Shown here: positions 1 to 11,423 of the stretch, in pieces
How positions within the stretch are numbered: position 1 is the stretch's first letter
Layout of the letters: each line of letters starts with the position of its first letter
NCBI GenBank assembly: GCA_024449915.1
Contig: JAMZAV010001452.1
Coordinates: forward strand, 183,339 to 247,338
DNA: 64,000 nt
Direction: 5' to 3'
From: Sweltsa coloradensis
Taxonomy: Eukaryota > Arthropoda > Insecta > Plecoptera > Chloroperlidae
Program-made: the position numbers and the translations under genes
Notes under the pieces: generated by a model
Seen by the model: the letters and a program-made list of their open reading frames with translations, nothing else
Databases searched by the model: none
Told to the model about the DNA's origin: nothing

Positions 1-182
1 AATCCACAAATTAACTGTATTTAGGTTACAATGTGTGATTGTAGATAATCTTTGATACTTATTGTAGGTAAATATACTCATATATACAATTTACATTTTT
101 ATCCTCATTTCAGTAACCGAACAGTTTTTGGTCAAGCAACACTTTTTTTAGGGTTTAGTAAAATGACTTTGGGTAAACTAAT

Positions 183-3100
183 ATGGATCTCTATACGTCA
201 CTAGTACCATTATTTCAAGTGTCAAAACTGTTTGGAATGGCACCGTTGTTTCTTAAAGGATGCCCGGGAAAGAGAAATGTGAAACAATCAAAGCAAGGTT
301 TTGTGTTTAGTATGTTGGTAATTTTTATATTGACACTATTTTCCTACCAAGCACTTAAACCAGAGTTACTTGAACTTTCAAATGGTTCAACCAAGATTAT
401 GTTGTACAATTGTGTACAAATCTTCCAAGACATTTTTAAGAGATTTGCAGCTGTAATACTTATTTTTAAGTGTAGCAAAGAAAGTAGGAATTTGGTTAAA
501 GTATTTATGGTTATAAACACTTTTGATTCAACGTTTAAACGGTTTAAATTGTATCCTCTTCATAAAAATTCAAAGAAATATGTCAAACTTCAGTTGATAG
601 CCATGACCGTGATGCTTGGTATACAAGTTCTATTCATGATGTATATACTTTTATATAAATTGAGGTCTAATCTTATAAAAATGTTTCTACTTGCCTGGAT
701 CTCGTTATTTTTTTCCATTGCAATAACTATTATCTTTGTGAATATGTTCGTAAGTTTAGTTTCTCTACTGCGGCAAAGATACCAACTTTTGAACAACGAG
801 CTTGTAAGCTCAGTGAATTATGTTCAAGCAATGGAGACGGTAGACTTAAGAGTGGGTCTAAGTATCTTTAAGTCGAGCCGGCCCCGACCAGGAAGACTCC
901 GCCAGATAGCAGCACTGCATCACATCTTGACCGACCTGACCTTGGAACTAAACCAGATATTCTCTCTGCAGCTGCTGCTTCTTATACTTGTGTTGTTTGC
1001 GAATATTGTTTGCAATTTTGAGAGGATGTTTTATAATGTTACTTTTGGAGTGTTCGAAAAGTCCGTGTTTTTGTTAGTATTTACTTGCTACAACACATTT
1101 CCTCTAGTTCTGATTCAGTTGAGTTGCAGCCATCTTGTCACAGAGGTAAGTATTTGTTCAAACCACCTTTGTACGACAGAAACAATATTTAAATATCTAA
1201 AATTATAAATTTGTTATCATGAATTAGCCCCGTCGGGGCCAGGCTTAGAACATTCCGCCTCGGCTCATTGTAAAAGGCGATAAAAGAGATAGTTTCACGT
1301 TCTCCAACCAAACGCATTATTATTCAAATTCATATTATTTTCCATTGCTTTAAACAATATTTCGACATTGGGTATGTTTATGACATGATAATCACTTTTT
1401 GAATCGCACGTCCCAAACACATTTTAAAAGCACGTTATAGATATTTGAGGCGTAAATAATATTCCCTCTTTTAGCACTAAAACAACTAATAACACTTATT
1501 TTGGGTTTCCAAGTAAAAATTAATTTAAATTTAAAATGTACCATGACTTGTAATAAGGTCCAAATGTGTAAAATAATACCTTTGTAAGGAGTATGGGAAG
1601 CCAATAAATACAATAATGTATTGTGATTACACAATTTTTGCTTAAGAGCCTAAACAATTTTTAAAATCACTACATCTTCATTGTTATTAATAGATATATA
1701 TATATTACTAACATTGTCTGTTGCAGGCTAACCGCACGGCTGCTTATGTACACAGACTCCTGAATGAGGATATTGACAGGGACACGAGGAGACAGGTGAG
1801 AGAATATGTCGACCACATATTGCTGAGTTTAACCTGTACACGCACTGTCAATCATCATTATGTTCTCTGCATAAGTCGAACAAACAAAACCGAAAATGTG
1901 TTTCATTGAATTTACAAACATTATTTTTAAAATAAATTATTTATCCTGTTTGAAAGTAGACTTTGTATAAGCTTAGACGGAGAGACATAAAGAGGAAGGT
2001 AACATCGTTTTAGAAATATCTTGCTTATGCAACAAGCGTAGGCCTACATGATGTTGATTGGCTTTCCTTATGAGATGGCCAATACAATCCTTAGAAGCTT
2101 GGTATTAAAAGAGAGCCAAACTAAAACCAATGATCCTTTGATATTATTGCAAGAAATATGCTCAAACTTTCATAATAACATGCCGTTGACATAAAAGGGT
2201 GGTATGTAATTCTGCCCCATTGTCAAGCAATGTCGCTGTTAATGATTTAGTGATCTAAGTGGTATCTGTATTTAAAAAATAACTTTTTCGTAAGAATGGA
2301 GTAATGCCCCAAGGCATCGATCGTTTACATGAAATCAATGCTTACGAGATTTATATTTACCACGTGCAAAACAACTTCGTGTGAATTATAACAGTAATTT
2401 AATATTTCCAGCTGAAGCTGTTCTCCCTGCAGCTTCTCCACAGGAAGATCGAGTTCACAGCCTGTGGCCTCTTCCCCATAGACGCCACACTACTATACAC
2501 GGTGAGGCAACACAGGGGTATGGTCTAGTTTTATTACATGCAATATTTAATTGGTGACGTTCAATTTAATATGTCAAACGATTAATTCCACAAGTAATAA
2601 CGTTGATAGCTTATTTTATCGTTATTAAGCGATCAATTGCTCGTCAAAAATGTCGTCGAAATGGTGACATGTTAAAGAATGTTCGCTATGCTACGAGTAT
2701 ATCAATGTGGAAAGGGTAAGGGTAAGAAAAATGCACTTGCTTCAATGACGCCATTGAGAAGGTAAATGACGACTCAATAAATCAATTTCAATTTAAATAT
2801 TTTTGGATTGGATATTGCTTAACGTCTCATATTTATGCAACTTGGCTAATCGAGACGAAGGGAGGGACGTAAGGGATGACGTGGGGAGACAAGGGGTGGA
2901 CAGGCCTGTGCTGGTCAGAACCAGCCACAAGCGTATGGGGAGGGCAGGGGACAGGGGTTCCCCCACGTCGTGGTCGTCTCCGTCTGTGTCAGCATCCGTC
3001 CGTGTTGTCATTGTCGTCGCCGTCGGGGAGGTAGTCAAAGGGAAGAGAAAAGTTCCCCGACGACGACCCAGAGCTCGCTATTTGTTTCAGGGAGTAAAAC

Positions 3101-3652
3101 TCCCCTAATCACGGGCCAAACCACGAGAAGGTTGCGAGTTGGAAGTTGATGGCCCAATTTTAATATTATAATAATACAACTAACTCATATTGGTTTACAT
3201 TAAATAACACTGTTTCTCGTTGAGTTTTCTGCACGGTTCGTACCGTCAAATTTCCTTAATTTGTGGGAGTAAGAATATGAAAGTTATATTAAATTCAAAC
3301 AGTGCTTCCGGTAATTTTACTGCAAACAAAAAGCAAAGTTTGCAAAGTCGTATAGTTTGATTATTATTACATTATTAGAAATAAAGATTGCACCTTCATC
3401 TATAAGATAAGCTACAAATAAAAATACTGATTGTCTTACTTAAGTGTATTCCATGGGCACCTTCATTGTGTTCAACTTGTGTGTTTGCTCTTTATCGATT
3501 GGGAATTGTAAAAATCATTGTTTGTAGTCTGATATTATGACAAGGAGTTCTTTATTTAACTAAATGATGTTTCTTAAGACGTTTCGTGTTATTTCTTTCA
3601 GATGGTCGGCTCTGTGACCACGTACATGGTGGTCCTCCTCCAGTTGTATTAG
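183..3652 (+). CDS. Gustatory receptor GR-A, complete four-exon gene
   Basis: Exons are 183-1145, 1727-1795, 2412-2501 and 3602-3652, all joined in phase 0 at GT/AG sites, giving 390 codons, the usual insect gustatory receptor length. Seen: hydrophobic segments near residues 40-58, 136-158, 166-195, 262-280 and 292-315, and an RQRY motif at 197-200 before a long basic loop. Exon 3 encodes FTACGLFPIDATLLYT and exon 4 TTYMVVLLQLY, which match the conserved TM7 TYxxxxLQ signature of insect GRs. Known for the family: inverted-topology seven-transmembrane ligand-gated cation channels in dendrites of taste neurons; the ligand cannot be inferred. The start at 183 is chosen because MDLYTS matches the starts of the paralogous exons. 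Exons upstream of the window could share exons 2-4. No frame defect is seen. Confidence 0.9.
1146..1726 (+). other. Intron 1 of GR-A
   Basis: AT-rich intron with GTAAGT donor and a TTGCAG acceptor after a TA-rich stretch. No gene or recognisable repeat is seen inside. Confidence 0.8.
2800..3115 (-). repeat. Mobile-element tail plus GC-rich insert in intron 3 of GR-A
   Basis: At 2810-2870 lies the motif (TTGCTTAACGTCTCATAT, then GAGACGAAGGGAGGGA) that also occurs near 9120-9186, 20580 and, inverted, at the end of the 5S-SINEs at 28 and 51 kb. It is followed by about 240 bp of GC-rich, CG-rich sequence unlike the surrounding AT-rich intron. Probably a retroelement 3' tail in antisense. The open frames on both strands across it look composition-driven. 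Confidence 0.55.
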
Positions 3653-4139
3653 TGAATGCAATGACGTGAAGCTGGAAATACTTTCTGGAAAACTCTTCTT
3701 CGAGGGTGATGATCTACTTCTGCACCAATTCATCCGATTTATGACAAAATAAAATTCATTGTTATTTCCAACCTTCCGGTCCAGCTTATTATTATTGAGT
3801 GTAATCCAATTGTCAAACAATCAAGATACGAAACCTTATCGTGTCCAGCTTGATTGATCGGTATCTAGTTCATTATTTGATTGTCGATGTTGTCACCGCC
3901 TACTGGGTTGTCTTAGTCTGCTTTATATTTAATGTCCCTTATTGAACATCAGTTATGTGATTAAGTAGGAAAGACTCTAAATACGAGTTTTACTATATTT
4001 ATTTATCGATACATCAGCGCTAGCAAGACTACATTGTACTTTGATTTTTGCACCGTGATTTAGTTAAAGTCCACTGTTTTGACCATGTTTCTTTCTTCTA
4101 TCTGTCATTGATACTAATATTTAAGGTTGTGTTTGTGAT
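3653..4139. other. Downstream flank of GR-A with a decayed SINE tail
   Basis: No gene is seen. About 3893-4010 resembles a decayed copy of the SINE 3' body that is clean at 17103-17235 (GGTTGTCTTAG, then ACATCAGTTATGTGATTAAGTAGG). The rest is AT-rich and unassigned. Confidence 0.4.
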
Positions 4140-4958
4140 GGTAGGAGCTTTTATACTCATTAGGAGCTGGCAAATGTTTGAGTTTCCTTACAGGCACCGA
4201 TGTCTATTTCACGACATGACTAATTAAAACCATTACATTTCATTACAATTGAAAACATATATGTTTTTAAAAGTTTACATCAAAGAAAGCCGGCTCCATC
4301 TTCAACTTTTATAACTGCTTTACAACAATGTTCCGGGAAACGTTATATCGGCAACCACGTGCAGATTTGGCAGCTTGTCCCGGAGGTGACATCTCTTGAA
4401 TTCACTACAGGTGCTGCAACACTAGCGCTGGATGGACAGGTGGGGGATCTCTCTACTACTCTCTGGGGGTTCCCCGATACTTCGACGTAGCTGTCAAAAA
4501 AATGTGTACATACAATCGGAGAAGGTGGGCGGAAGTGTGCTGAGGAGGGCTCGGTGGGGGGGTTCTCTTAATAAATCCATAACGTAATGCCAAGCTTTTA
4601 GCAGATGAGATCACTGATCTCTGATACTGTTCCAAATCATGGTAACGCCCAAACATTCGTTTAACAATTATTACGATAACTCATTCGTAAATATTGAACG
4701 ATATTGTGGACGATTTTGTGTGAAAATAAATGTGTATTCAAACAGTTGATGTGTCACTTTCCTTTGAATTGCCATTGTTGATATGCTTGACCCCTTGTAA
4801 GCTGGAACGAGTGGTTTTTGTGGTGTTAAAAAAAGTACATTTGGAGGATCTCCTAAGAAAAAAGTTCGCTTACTTCAATAATAATTTGTATAAGTGTAAG
4901 TTTCTCGAGAAAACTAAGAAAAAAAAACTCCGCGTAAAGGAGACATCAAGACTTAAAA
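4140..4958 (+). repeat. Duplicated 5' flank of GR-B (paired with 9225-10454)
   Basis: This stretch aligns with the region upstream of GR-C: shared GCAACCACGTGCAGATTTG, TACTTCGACGTAGCTGTCA and TCTCTGATACTGTTCCAAAT strings in the same order. It was duplicated together with the exon and probably contains whatever promoter drives GR-B. No TATA box or initiator can be assigned with confidence. A short minus-strand open frame is conserved in both copies but resembles no family I know. Confidence 0.6.
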
Positions 4959-5927
4959 ATGGACTTATACACAGCGATTCATCCATTTCTAAAAGTGTCA
5001 AAGATATTTGGAATGGCATCATTTCTTATTCAAGGCCATGTGGGGAACAGAAAGCTTGAAATATCAAAGTATAGTTTCTTAATTAGTTTTTTCTTGTCTT
5101 TAGTTTTAATAATTTCAGACCTCCCTTTGCTCCTGTTTAGATACAGCAAGTTCAAAACAAATGCAACAGACAATTGGATCCTCCAATTGGTACGGGGAGT
5201 ACAAGATCTACTGAACCTTTTCATAACTGTGCTGATTATTGTCAAAGGTGGCATGAACGGGAAAATGTATACCAGATTGTTTCAAGTCCTCGATAGATTT
5301 GATAAAAGATTCAAGTATTTTAAAATGTTACCTCTTTATAAACGTGCCCAGTCTTTTGTGAAGCTTCAGCTGCTATACATGGTTATCATGCTTATTATTT
5401 ACATAATTGCTATGGTTTACCTAGCGTTTTCTACAACGAGTGAATATCAGTTATCAATTATAACAGTGATGCCATGGTGTGCTTTCATTTTGTATTCAGC
5501 AATTCGCAAAGTCAGTGTTCATACGGTAGTTGGATTAGTTCTCCTTATTGGACAACGATATTCACTGTTAAACACACAGCTTGAAGAGAAAGCACTGAAT
5601 GCTGAACGTACACGCAAAGAAGTCAGCCAAGTGGGTCTAAGTATCTTTAAGTCGAGCCGGCCCCGCCCAGGAAGACTCCGCCAGATAGCAGCACTGCATC
5701 ACATCTTGGCCGACCTGACCTTGGAACTAAACCAGATGTTCTCTCTGCAGCTGCTGCTTCTTATCTCATTGATATTTATCAATATTCTCAGCAACTTCGA
5801 AAAACTTCTGTTTTCTAACGAATTCGGTGTCCTTGACAGAATTGTGGGCGAGGCATTCTTCACGACTTGCAACAATCTTATCCCGTTATTATTTATCATC
5901 ACCTCAATCTCCAGCACTGTAGCTAAG
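4959..5927 (+). CDS. Gustatory receptor GR-B, N-terminal exon (intact)
   Basis: An uninterrupted exon of 323 codons from ATG (MDLYTAIHPFLKVSKIFGMA) to AAG|GTAAGA, phase 0, as in GR-A exon 1. It has the GR layout: hydrophobic segments around residues 42-60, 85-95, 135-160 and 165-195, a GQRY motif before the intracellular loop, then the near-invariant block from residue 225 (VGLSIFKSSRPRPG) leading into the next membrane segment. C-terminal exons equivalent to GR-A exons 2-4 are not visible before 64000, so the mature protein must come from splicing to distant exons, or the copy is orphaned. Its nearest relative is GR-C. The open frame runs past the donor to a stop at 5993, but that tail is intronic by homology. 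Confidence 0.85.
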
Positions 5928-6004
5928 GTAAGATCGTTGTTTTTGTTACTATTGTATGAGCCACATAACCTGCACCAGCTGATGGAGTCTTAAACAAAGA
6001 GTCT

Positions 6005-6330
6005 TTATTTCGTGAATAATTTTGAGTGACTTTGAGTGGCTGGTGTTTGGCATTGAAACCATTGGGTTTGATAGTGTGGTTCTTCAGGTACTTTTAACTT
6101 CAGGTACAAACATTGTGCCTTTGCTACTCATAGTATTCTTCTGCAGCAGTACCGCAAACCATGTAAGAACACTATTTTAATTATAACAATGGAACAGTTG
6201 CATGTACTAGGCCGCTTCGTGTACTCTTCATATAGTATTCATCTTATAGATGAGCTTAGATGAATGGCATAGCTCTTACATTCCTAGTTCAATTACAATT
6301 TGTATGTACTTGATTGATTGATCAAGGTGC
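6005..6330 (+). pseudogene. 3' fragment of a GR-D-like exon
   Basis: 6017-6161 is nearly identical to the 3' end of exon GR-D (13497-13653), including the stretch around TGGTGTTTGGCATTGAAACC and the CTGCAGCAGTACCGCAAA end followed by GTAAGA. Homology continues into the post-donor flank to about 6325 (matching 13654-13805). The 5' part of the exon is missing, so this is an orphan fragment left by unequal exchange or deletion next to GR-B. Confidence 0.8.
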
Positions 6331-6887
6331 GCGGAAGCGAACCGGGCCAAGCCACGCGCGGCTCCGCATCCACTAGCGCCTATTACCGCACGCCCACTTT
6401 AGCACTTAACACGGTGTCGCCGACGCGAAACCATGTGAGATAAAAACCTGCAACTTGCTTAAATCGATGGGCTTTTACTATGAAATGACCCATTACAAGT
6501 CTCATCCCGATCTGCTGATGCGTCTAGAAGTTATTCAGACGTCAAGATCGTTCAAAAATACTTTCTTCTTGGTGTTGGGTGGGTAGGTGGCTGGCTGGCT
6601 GACGAATTATGTATCAGTTTGTGGGCCCTCAATGGATAATGTTAGAGAAGCCAAAATTTGCACCGATGTCAGTCATCTCAGTGGCCATGTGCTTGACAAA
6701 CGGTAATTGGATTAGATGACCGGAAGCTTAGATAATGCAATTTTTTTTTATTTATAACTGAGATGCTGCTCAAACCTTTTAACTATCAATAAGTGAGATT
6801 TTATTTTGAATCATTGTAAATAAAGTAATTTTCTCTACTTGGATGCTAACTTCCATACCGTGTAATTCTAAAAAAATATTGATATAC
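6330..6887. other. Spacer with short GC-rich patch
   Basis: 6330-6430 is GC-rich and CG-rich, in contrast to its surroundings; the remainder is AT-rich. No gene or known repeat is recognised. Confidence 0.3.
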
Positions 6888-7582
6888 CATACAAAAATGC
6901 AAAATCTTGCAAAAAAGGGGCCAAGCCGAAAACGAGGAAGATAAAGATACAAGTGGCTCAACTGCATAAAGTGGTGATATCTAGGAGTGTGGCCAAGCCC
7001 ATTATTTTGTTAAAATAATAATATATATTTATTAATTATATAAAAAATTAATAATATATCAATATCCATATTATTATCTTACTATAATTATGAAATAAAT
7101 ATGTTAAAAATAACATAAACATTAAATAAATTTATTGAAACATTTACATGTGGAAATATCAAAATAAACAGACGCCATTCAAAATTAAAAGCTTGGTCGA
7201 TGGATTTGGATTGGTTATGTTTTGGATAGTCAGTAACAACCAAGTTAAAAATTCATCGCCCAAGCTTTTAATTTTGAATGGCGTCCGTTAATTTTGATAT
7301 TTCCACATGTAAATGTTTCAATAAATGTATTTAATGTTTATGTTATTTTTGTTAATATATTTATTTCATAAGAAAAGTTAGATAATAATATGGATATTGA
7401 TATATTATTTATTTATTATATAATTAATAAATATATTTATTATTTTAAGCAAATCAATGGGCTTGGCCACACTTCTAGATATCACCACTTTATGCAGTTG
7501 TGTGTGTTTATGCAGCCACTTGTATCTTCCTCGTTTTCGTCTTGGCCCCTTTTTTTTTTGCAAGTTTTTGCATTTTTGTATG
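6888..7582. mobile_element. Foldback (long inverted-repeat) element 1
   Basis: Two arms of about 310-320 bp (6888-7196 and 7259-7582) are near-perfect reverse complements around a loop of about 60 bp. The outer ends read CATACAAAAATGC and GCATTTTTGTATG. The arms are AT-rich and hold CCAAGC/GCTTGG boxes (near 6913, 6992, 7190 and the mirror positions). No transposase is present, so it is a non-autonomous foldback or MITE-like element. Confidence 0.85.
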
Positions 7583-8390
7583 TGTTGGCTATTGCTTAAC
7601 TTCTCATATTAATGCACTTTGGCTTTTCGAGACGATGAGTGGTGTACTTATAACATAAAAATTGAGGATTTTTACACGGTCACAAAATAGCGTTCATAAT
7701 CAACAAATTCCAAAGGGATTATACAAAACTTGATGCAACTTTCTCTTCGAGGTGTTTAATAAGTCTTCGAAAAGACTCAAAACTTCCAGCACTCACATTG
7801 ATCTTCCGACAGCTTTTTCCATTCTAAAAAAACTCCACCTACCTCCTTCTGTCTACCAAACTTCATCTGAAGTTTGCAACAACGGTGTTTCCTTCTCTTG
7901 TTGCATCTTCATACTTCACTCCTGGCAATCCGTTCACAATCCTGTATATATTACATAATCGATCAAATCAATCTAATCGATCACCGTAACTCAATGATTC
8001 ACTTCCATGATCCCGTATCATTCTAGTCACATTGTCCCATACACTTTCTTTTTTTCCCCCCTGATTCAGTTAAATTTCCCCATTTTATTTCACTTGATCA
8101 TAAGAATAACCCTCGTAGCTGCCTTTCTCTGCAGCTCTAGACTGTCGGTATATATCGTTTCCGGTGCGGATCCCATATTAAATCACTATAGTCGATTATT
8201 GACCTTATTAACACCTTTGATTAGGTTAATAAACCAAACTTATAATTGATTCAATCGATATCGATTCCAGATTAGTTTGAAAACTAATAAAAAGAAGTTT
8301 TTCTATATCTTATCAAATAATCGCTATTTTACCGCAAACAAAAAATGATTGTCATCAATCCACGTTAATAATTAAATTATTAAAGGACGT
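7583..8390 (-). mobile_element. Retroelement 3' fragment (putative LINE), copy 1
   Basis: Homologous to 13813-14770. Read on the minus strand it ends in a tail (TATTAATATGAGA-type motif, CTCGAA) shared with the 3' end of the 5S-derived SINE at 28.15-28.2 kb. A minus-strand frame in the sister copy reads like the C-terminal end of a non-LTR retrotransposon ORF (SFESFRRLIK), but it is broken by stops. The LINE assignment is inference from the SINE-style shared tail. Confidence 0.5.
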
Positions 8391-9116
8391 CACCACCAAC
8401 CCTGGGATTTCCCGGCGATGTGAAGAACAATTTTTTAAAATGATTCATGGCGAAAACCAGATGTCGCGAGCTTGAAGCAGTAATAAATTACACGTGATTG
8501 AATAACAAAAATTTAGGTGGGTGCGCGCGCATCACCAAAATCGTGACGTAAAGATTGCGCACAGTCGAGTCTACTCCCCGACCTCAGATTACTGGTCAGT
8601 GCCGTAAAGAACTCTCTCTGTAGAAGAAGATTAAGTATTTAGAAAAAAAAACAAAAGCTTTATTGTCCTTACAAACATGTTGCTAAAGTAAACCTTCCAA
8701 AGCTTCATCGTGTTCAGTGGTATTTCCTCTACAAGCATGTTGCTTAAGTATCTCTTTTAAAAATAAAACATACTTTAATATTTTATAAAACATACTAAAA
8801 ACGACAAATATATCGTTCTTCCAGGGACCTCGAAAACAAGTTAAATTAACGAAATTCGAATTAATTTTAATACTCACATACAGCCGTCTGCATGCAGAAA
8901 AATATGAAAAATACTACACTGAAATCGAAGCAATTACGTGTTCAAGATTGTAACTAATATATGAGAGGATGTTTTTAGCAAACTGCGACGCTTCCAGTGA
9001 CGAACCGTCTACGTTAAAGTTGCAGAGGATATACTTCCCATTTAGAAAACGTTATTTTGTCAAGCAAGTGTAGTCTGTGTAGCCGTTCATAAGGTAGCGG
9101 CTCACAGCTCACTCGT
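8391..9116. other. Spacer, no gene seen
   Basis: AT-rich sequence with a short CG-rich patch at about 8515-8590 and a small internal duplication (ACAAACATGTTGCT near 8670 and ACAAGCATGTTGCT near 8730). Nothing coding is supported. Confidence 0.4.
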
Positions 9117-9186
9117 TGATTGATTGGATGTTGCTTAACGTCTCATATTTATGCAACTTGGCTAATCCAGACGAAGGGAGGGACAT
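9117..9186 (-). repeat. Retroelement tail fragment
   Basis: Contains the TTGCTTAACGTCTCATAT motif followed by GACGAAGGGAGGGAC, as at 2810-2870, so it is another antisense copy of the same 3' tail. Confidence 0.6.
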
Positions 9187-9224
9187 ATGCGTTTATTTCT
9201 ATTATCTGAAAACTTTTTGGTAAT

Positions 9225-10454
9225 GTTTGGGATGGTAGAATTAGGAGCAGTCAAATGTGTTATTTTCCTTTCTGGCATCGATGTCTCATTCGCGATGTGA
9301 ACAAAGACCATTATATTTCGTTGCGATTGTATAAATATCTATTTTTAAAAGTTTACATCAAAGAAAGGCGGCTTCATCTTCAGGCTTTAATAACAGCTTT
9401 ACAACAAAGCTAAGTTAACCGACAGGGTTGGCTCGGGCGCTAAGCGCTCGACTCTGATTCGGGAGGTCCCGGGTTTGAATCCCGTCGAGACTGGCAATCC
9501 TGACTGAAGGTTTTTTCCGAGGTTTTCCTCAGTCGTTAAGGCGAATGCAAGGGATTGAGTCCTCTTAAACAGCCCTCGGACATCCCTTCACAATTTCCTA
9601 TCCGCACATACCTAGTTCACCTGAAGAGGGGCTAATTGCACTCAATAAAGGTTTCACACGATAAAAATTTAAATTTAACAAAACAAGGGATACGTTATAT
9701 CGGCAACCACGTGCAGATTTGACAGCTTGTCACGGAAGTAATGTCATCTCTTGAATTCACTACAGGTGCTGCAACACTAGCGCTGGTTTGACAGGTGGGG
9801 GATCCCTCAACTACTATCAAGGGTCCCCCGATACTTCGACGTAGCTGTCACAAAAATTGATGCATACATTTGGAGAAGGTGGGCGGAAGCGTGCCATGTT
9901 GGGCTCGGTGGGTGGATTCCCTTAATAAATCCATAACCTAATGCCAAGCTTTTAGCAGATGAGATTGCTGATCTCTGATACTGTTCCAAATAAGCATTAC
10001 TCCCAAAATTTCGTTAAACAATAATTCTGATAACTCATTCCTAAATTAAACGATATTGTTCGCGTACTTCAATTGAATAAATTTATTTTCTAACAGTTGA
10101 TGGGCCTGTTTTTATTTTCATTTTCATTGTTGCTCAGCTTGACCCATTGAGAGCTGAAACGAGTGATTTGTGCTGTTTAAAAAGTGCGTTGAGGGGAGCA
10201 ACTAAAAATTACGTGAAACTTAACATTAATTGTTGTTTTTCCTTGTCATTACATTCAACAACATCAAAAACCTAAGTAGACGCTAGCAATTATTTTGCTA
10301 AACACTTAAATGAAGAAATAATCTCGTGCCGCGAAGAGCCTTGCAAAAGCACAAAACTAACCAACTAACAAAATTAATGTTTATATGTGTAAAATTTCAA
10401 GAACACGAGAAATATAATTTTATTCTTCACTTAATAGAGACAGCAACACTTAAA
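9225..10454 (+). repeat. Duplicated 5' flank of GR-C, interrupted by a SINE
   Basis: Collinear with 4140-4958 upstream of GR-B, but split at about 9416-9692 by a tRNA-like SINE. The conserved parts include GCAACCACGTGCAGATTTG and TACTTCGACGTAGCTGTCA. The open frame of GR-C extends upstream to 10326 by chance; the duplicated flank shows the gene start is at 10455. Confidence 0.6.
9416..9692 (+). mobile_element. tRNA-derived SINE inserted upstream of GR-C
   Basis: The head (9425-9495) carries tRNA-like promoter boxes, including a B box GGTTTGAATCC, but the anticodon arm is imperfect, so it is not a functional tRNA gene. The body contains TTTTCCTCAGTCGTTAAGGC, of a type common in insect SINEs, and the end has AATTTAAATTTAAC. 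The homologous flank of GR-B at about 4327 lacks it, which defines the insertion. Confidence 0.75.
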
Positions 10455-11423
10455 ATGGACTTTTACACAGCGTTTCATCCATTTCTAAAAGTTTCCCAGA
10501 TATTTGGCTTGGCGTCATTTCTTCTTGAAGGCCATGTGGGGAACAGAAAGCTTAAAACATCAAAGTGTAGTTTATTAATTAGTTTTGTCTGGACTTTAGT
10601 TTTAATAATTTCCGACCTCCCTCTGCTCCACTTTAGATACAGCAAGTTCAAATCAAATCCAACAGACAATTGGATCCTCCAATTAGTTCAGGGAGTACAA
10701 GATCTACTGAACCTTTTCATAACTGTGCTGATTATTGTCAAGGGTGATATAAACTTGAAAATGTATACCAATTTGTTTCTAGTCCTTAACAGATTTGATA
10801 AAAGATTCAAGTATTTTAAAATGTTTCCACTTTATAAACGTGCCCAGTCTTTTGTGAAGCTTCAGCTGCTATACATGGTTATCATGCTCATTATTTACAT
10901 AATTGCAATGGTTTACCTAGCGTTACAAACAACGACTATTTACCAGTTATCAATTATAACAGTGATGCCATGGTGTGCTTTCATTTTGTTTTCTGCAATT
11001 CGCAACGTCAGTGTACATATTGTAGGTGGAATATTTTTACTCGTCGGACAACGATTTTCACTGTTAAACAAAGAGCTGGAAGAGATAGCACTCGATGCTG
11101 AATGTAGATGCAAAGAAGTTAGCCAAGTGGGTCTAAGTATCTTTAAGTCGAGCCGGCCCCGACCAGGAAGCCTCCGCCAGATAGCAGCACTGCATCACAT
11201 CTTGACCGACCTGACCTTGGAACTAAACGAGATATTCTCTCTGCAGCTGCTGATTCTTATCTCAACGATATTTGTCAATATTGTCAGCAACTTTGAAAGA
11301 CTTATGTTTTCTAACGAATTCGGTGTCCTTGACAGAATTGTGGGTGAGGCATTCTTCACGACTTGCAACAATCTTATCCCATTGTTATTGATCATCGCCT
11401 CCATCTCCAGCACCGTCGCTAAG
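10455..11423 (+). CDS. Gustatory receptor GR-C, N-terminal exon (intact)
   Basis: 323 codons from ATG (MDFYTAFHPFLKVSQIFGLA) to AAG|GTAAGA, the same length and phase as GR-B and its closest paralogue in sequence and flank. The start at 10455 is chosen over the upstream in-frame extension because every paralogue begins with M-D-hydrophobic-Y-T or Y-S. Hydrophobic segments are spaced as in GR-A, with GQRF before the intracellular loop and the conserved block from residue 225. Compared with other copies it has a few private changes in the block (PRPGSLR, LNEIF, LLILI). No C-terminal exon is seen nearby. A membrane-bound taste receptor channel is expected by family. Confidence 0.85.

Noticed and set aside
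2803..3108. Arg/Val-rich or Thr/Asp-rich protein in intron 3 of GR-A
   Set aside because: Overlapping frames on both strands of a GC-rich repeat; no family resemblance and it lies inside an intron.
5699..5917. Recurrent minus-strand open frames over the conserved block (also 11195-11413, 19441-19779, 25300-25560, 45237-45488)
   Set aside because: They share a peptide only because the plus-strand block is identical; they have no extended homology and no independent coding signal.
10326..10454. N-terminal extension of GR-C
   Set aside because: No paralogue has it and the segment is duplicated non-coding flank; the conserved MD-Y-T/S start lies at 10455.
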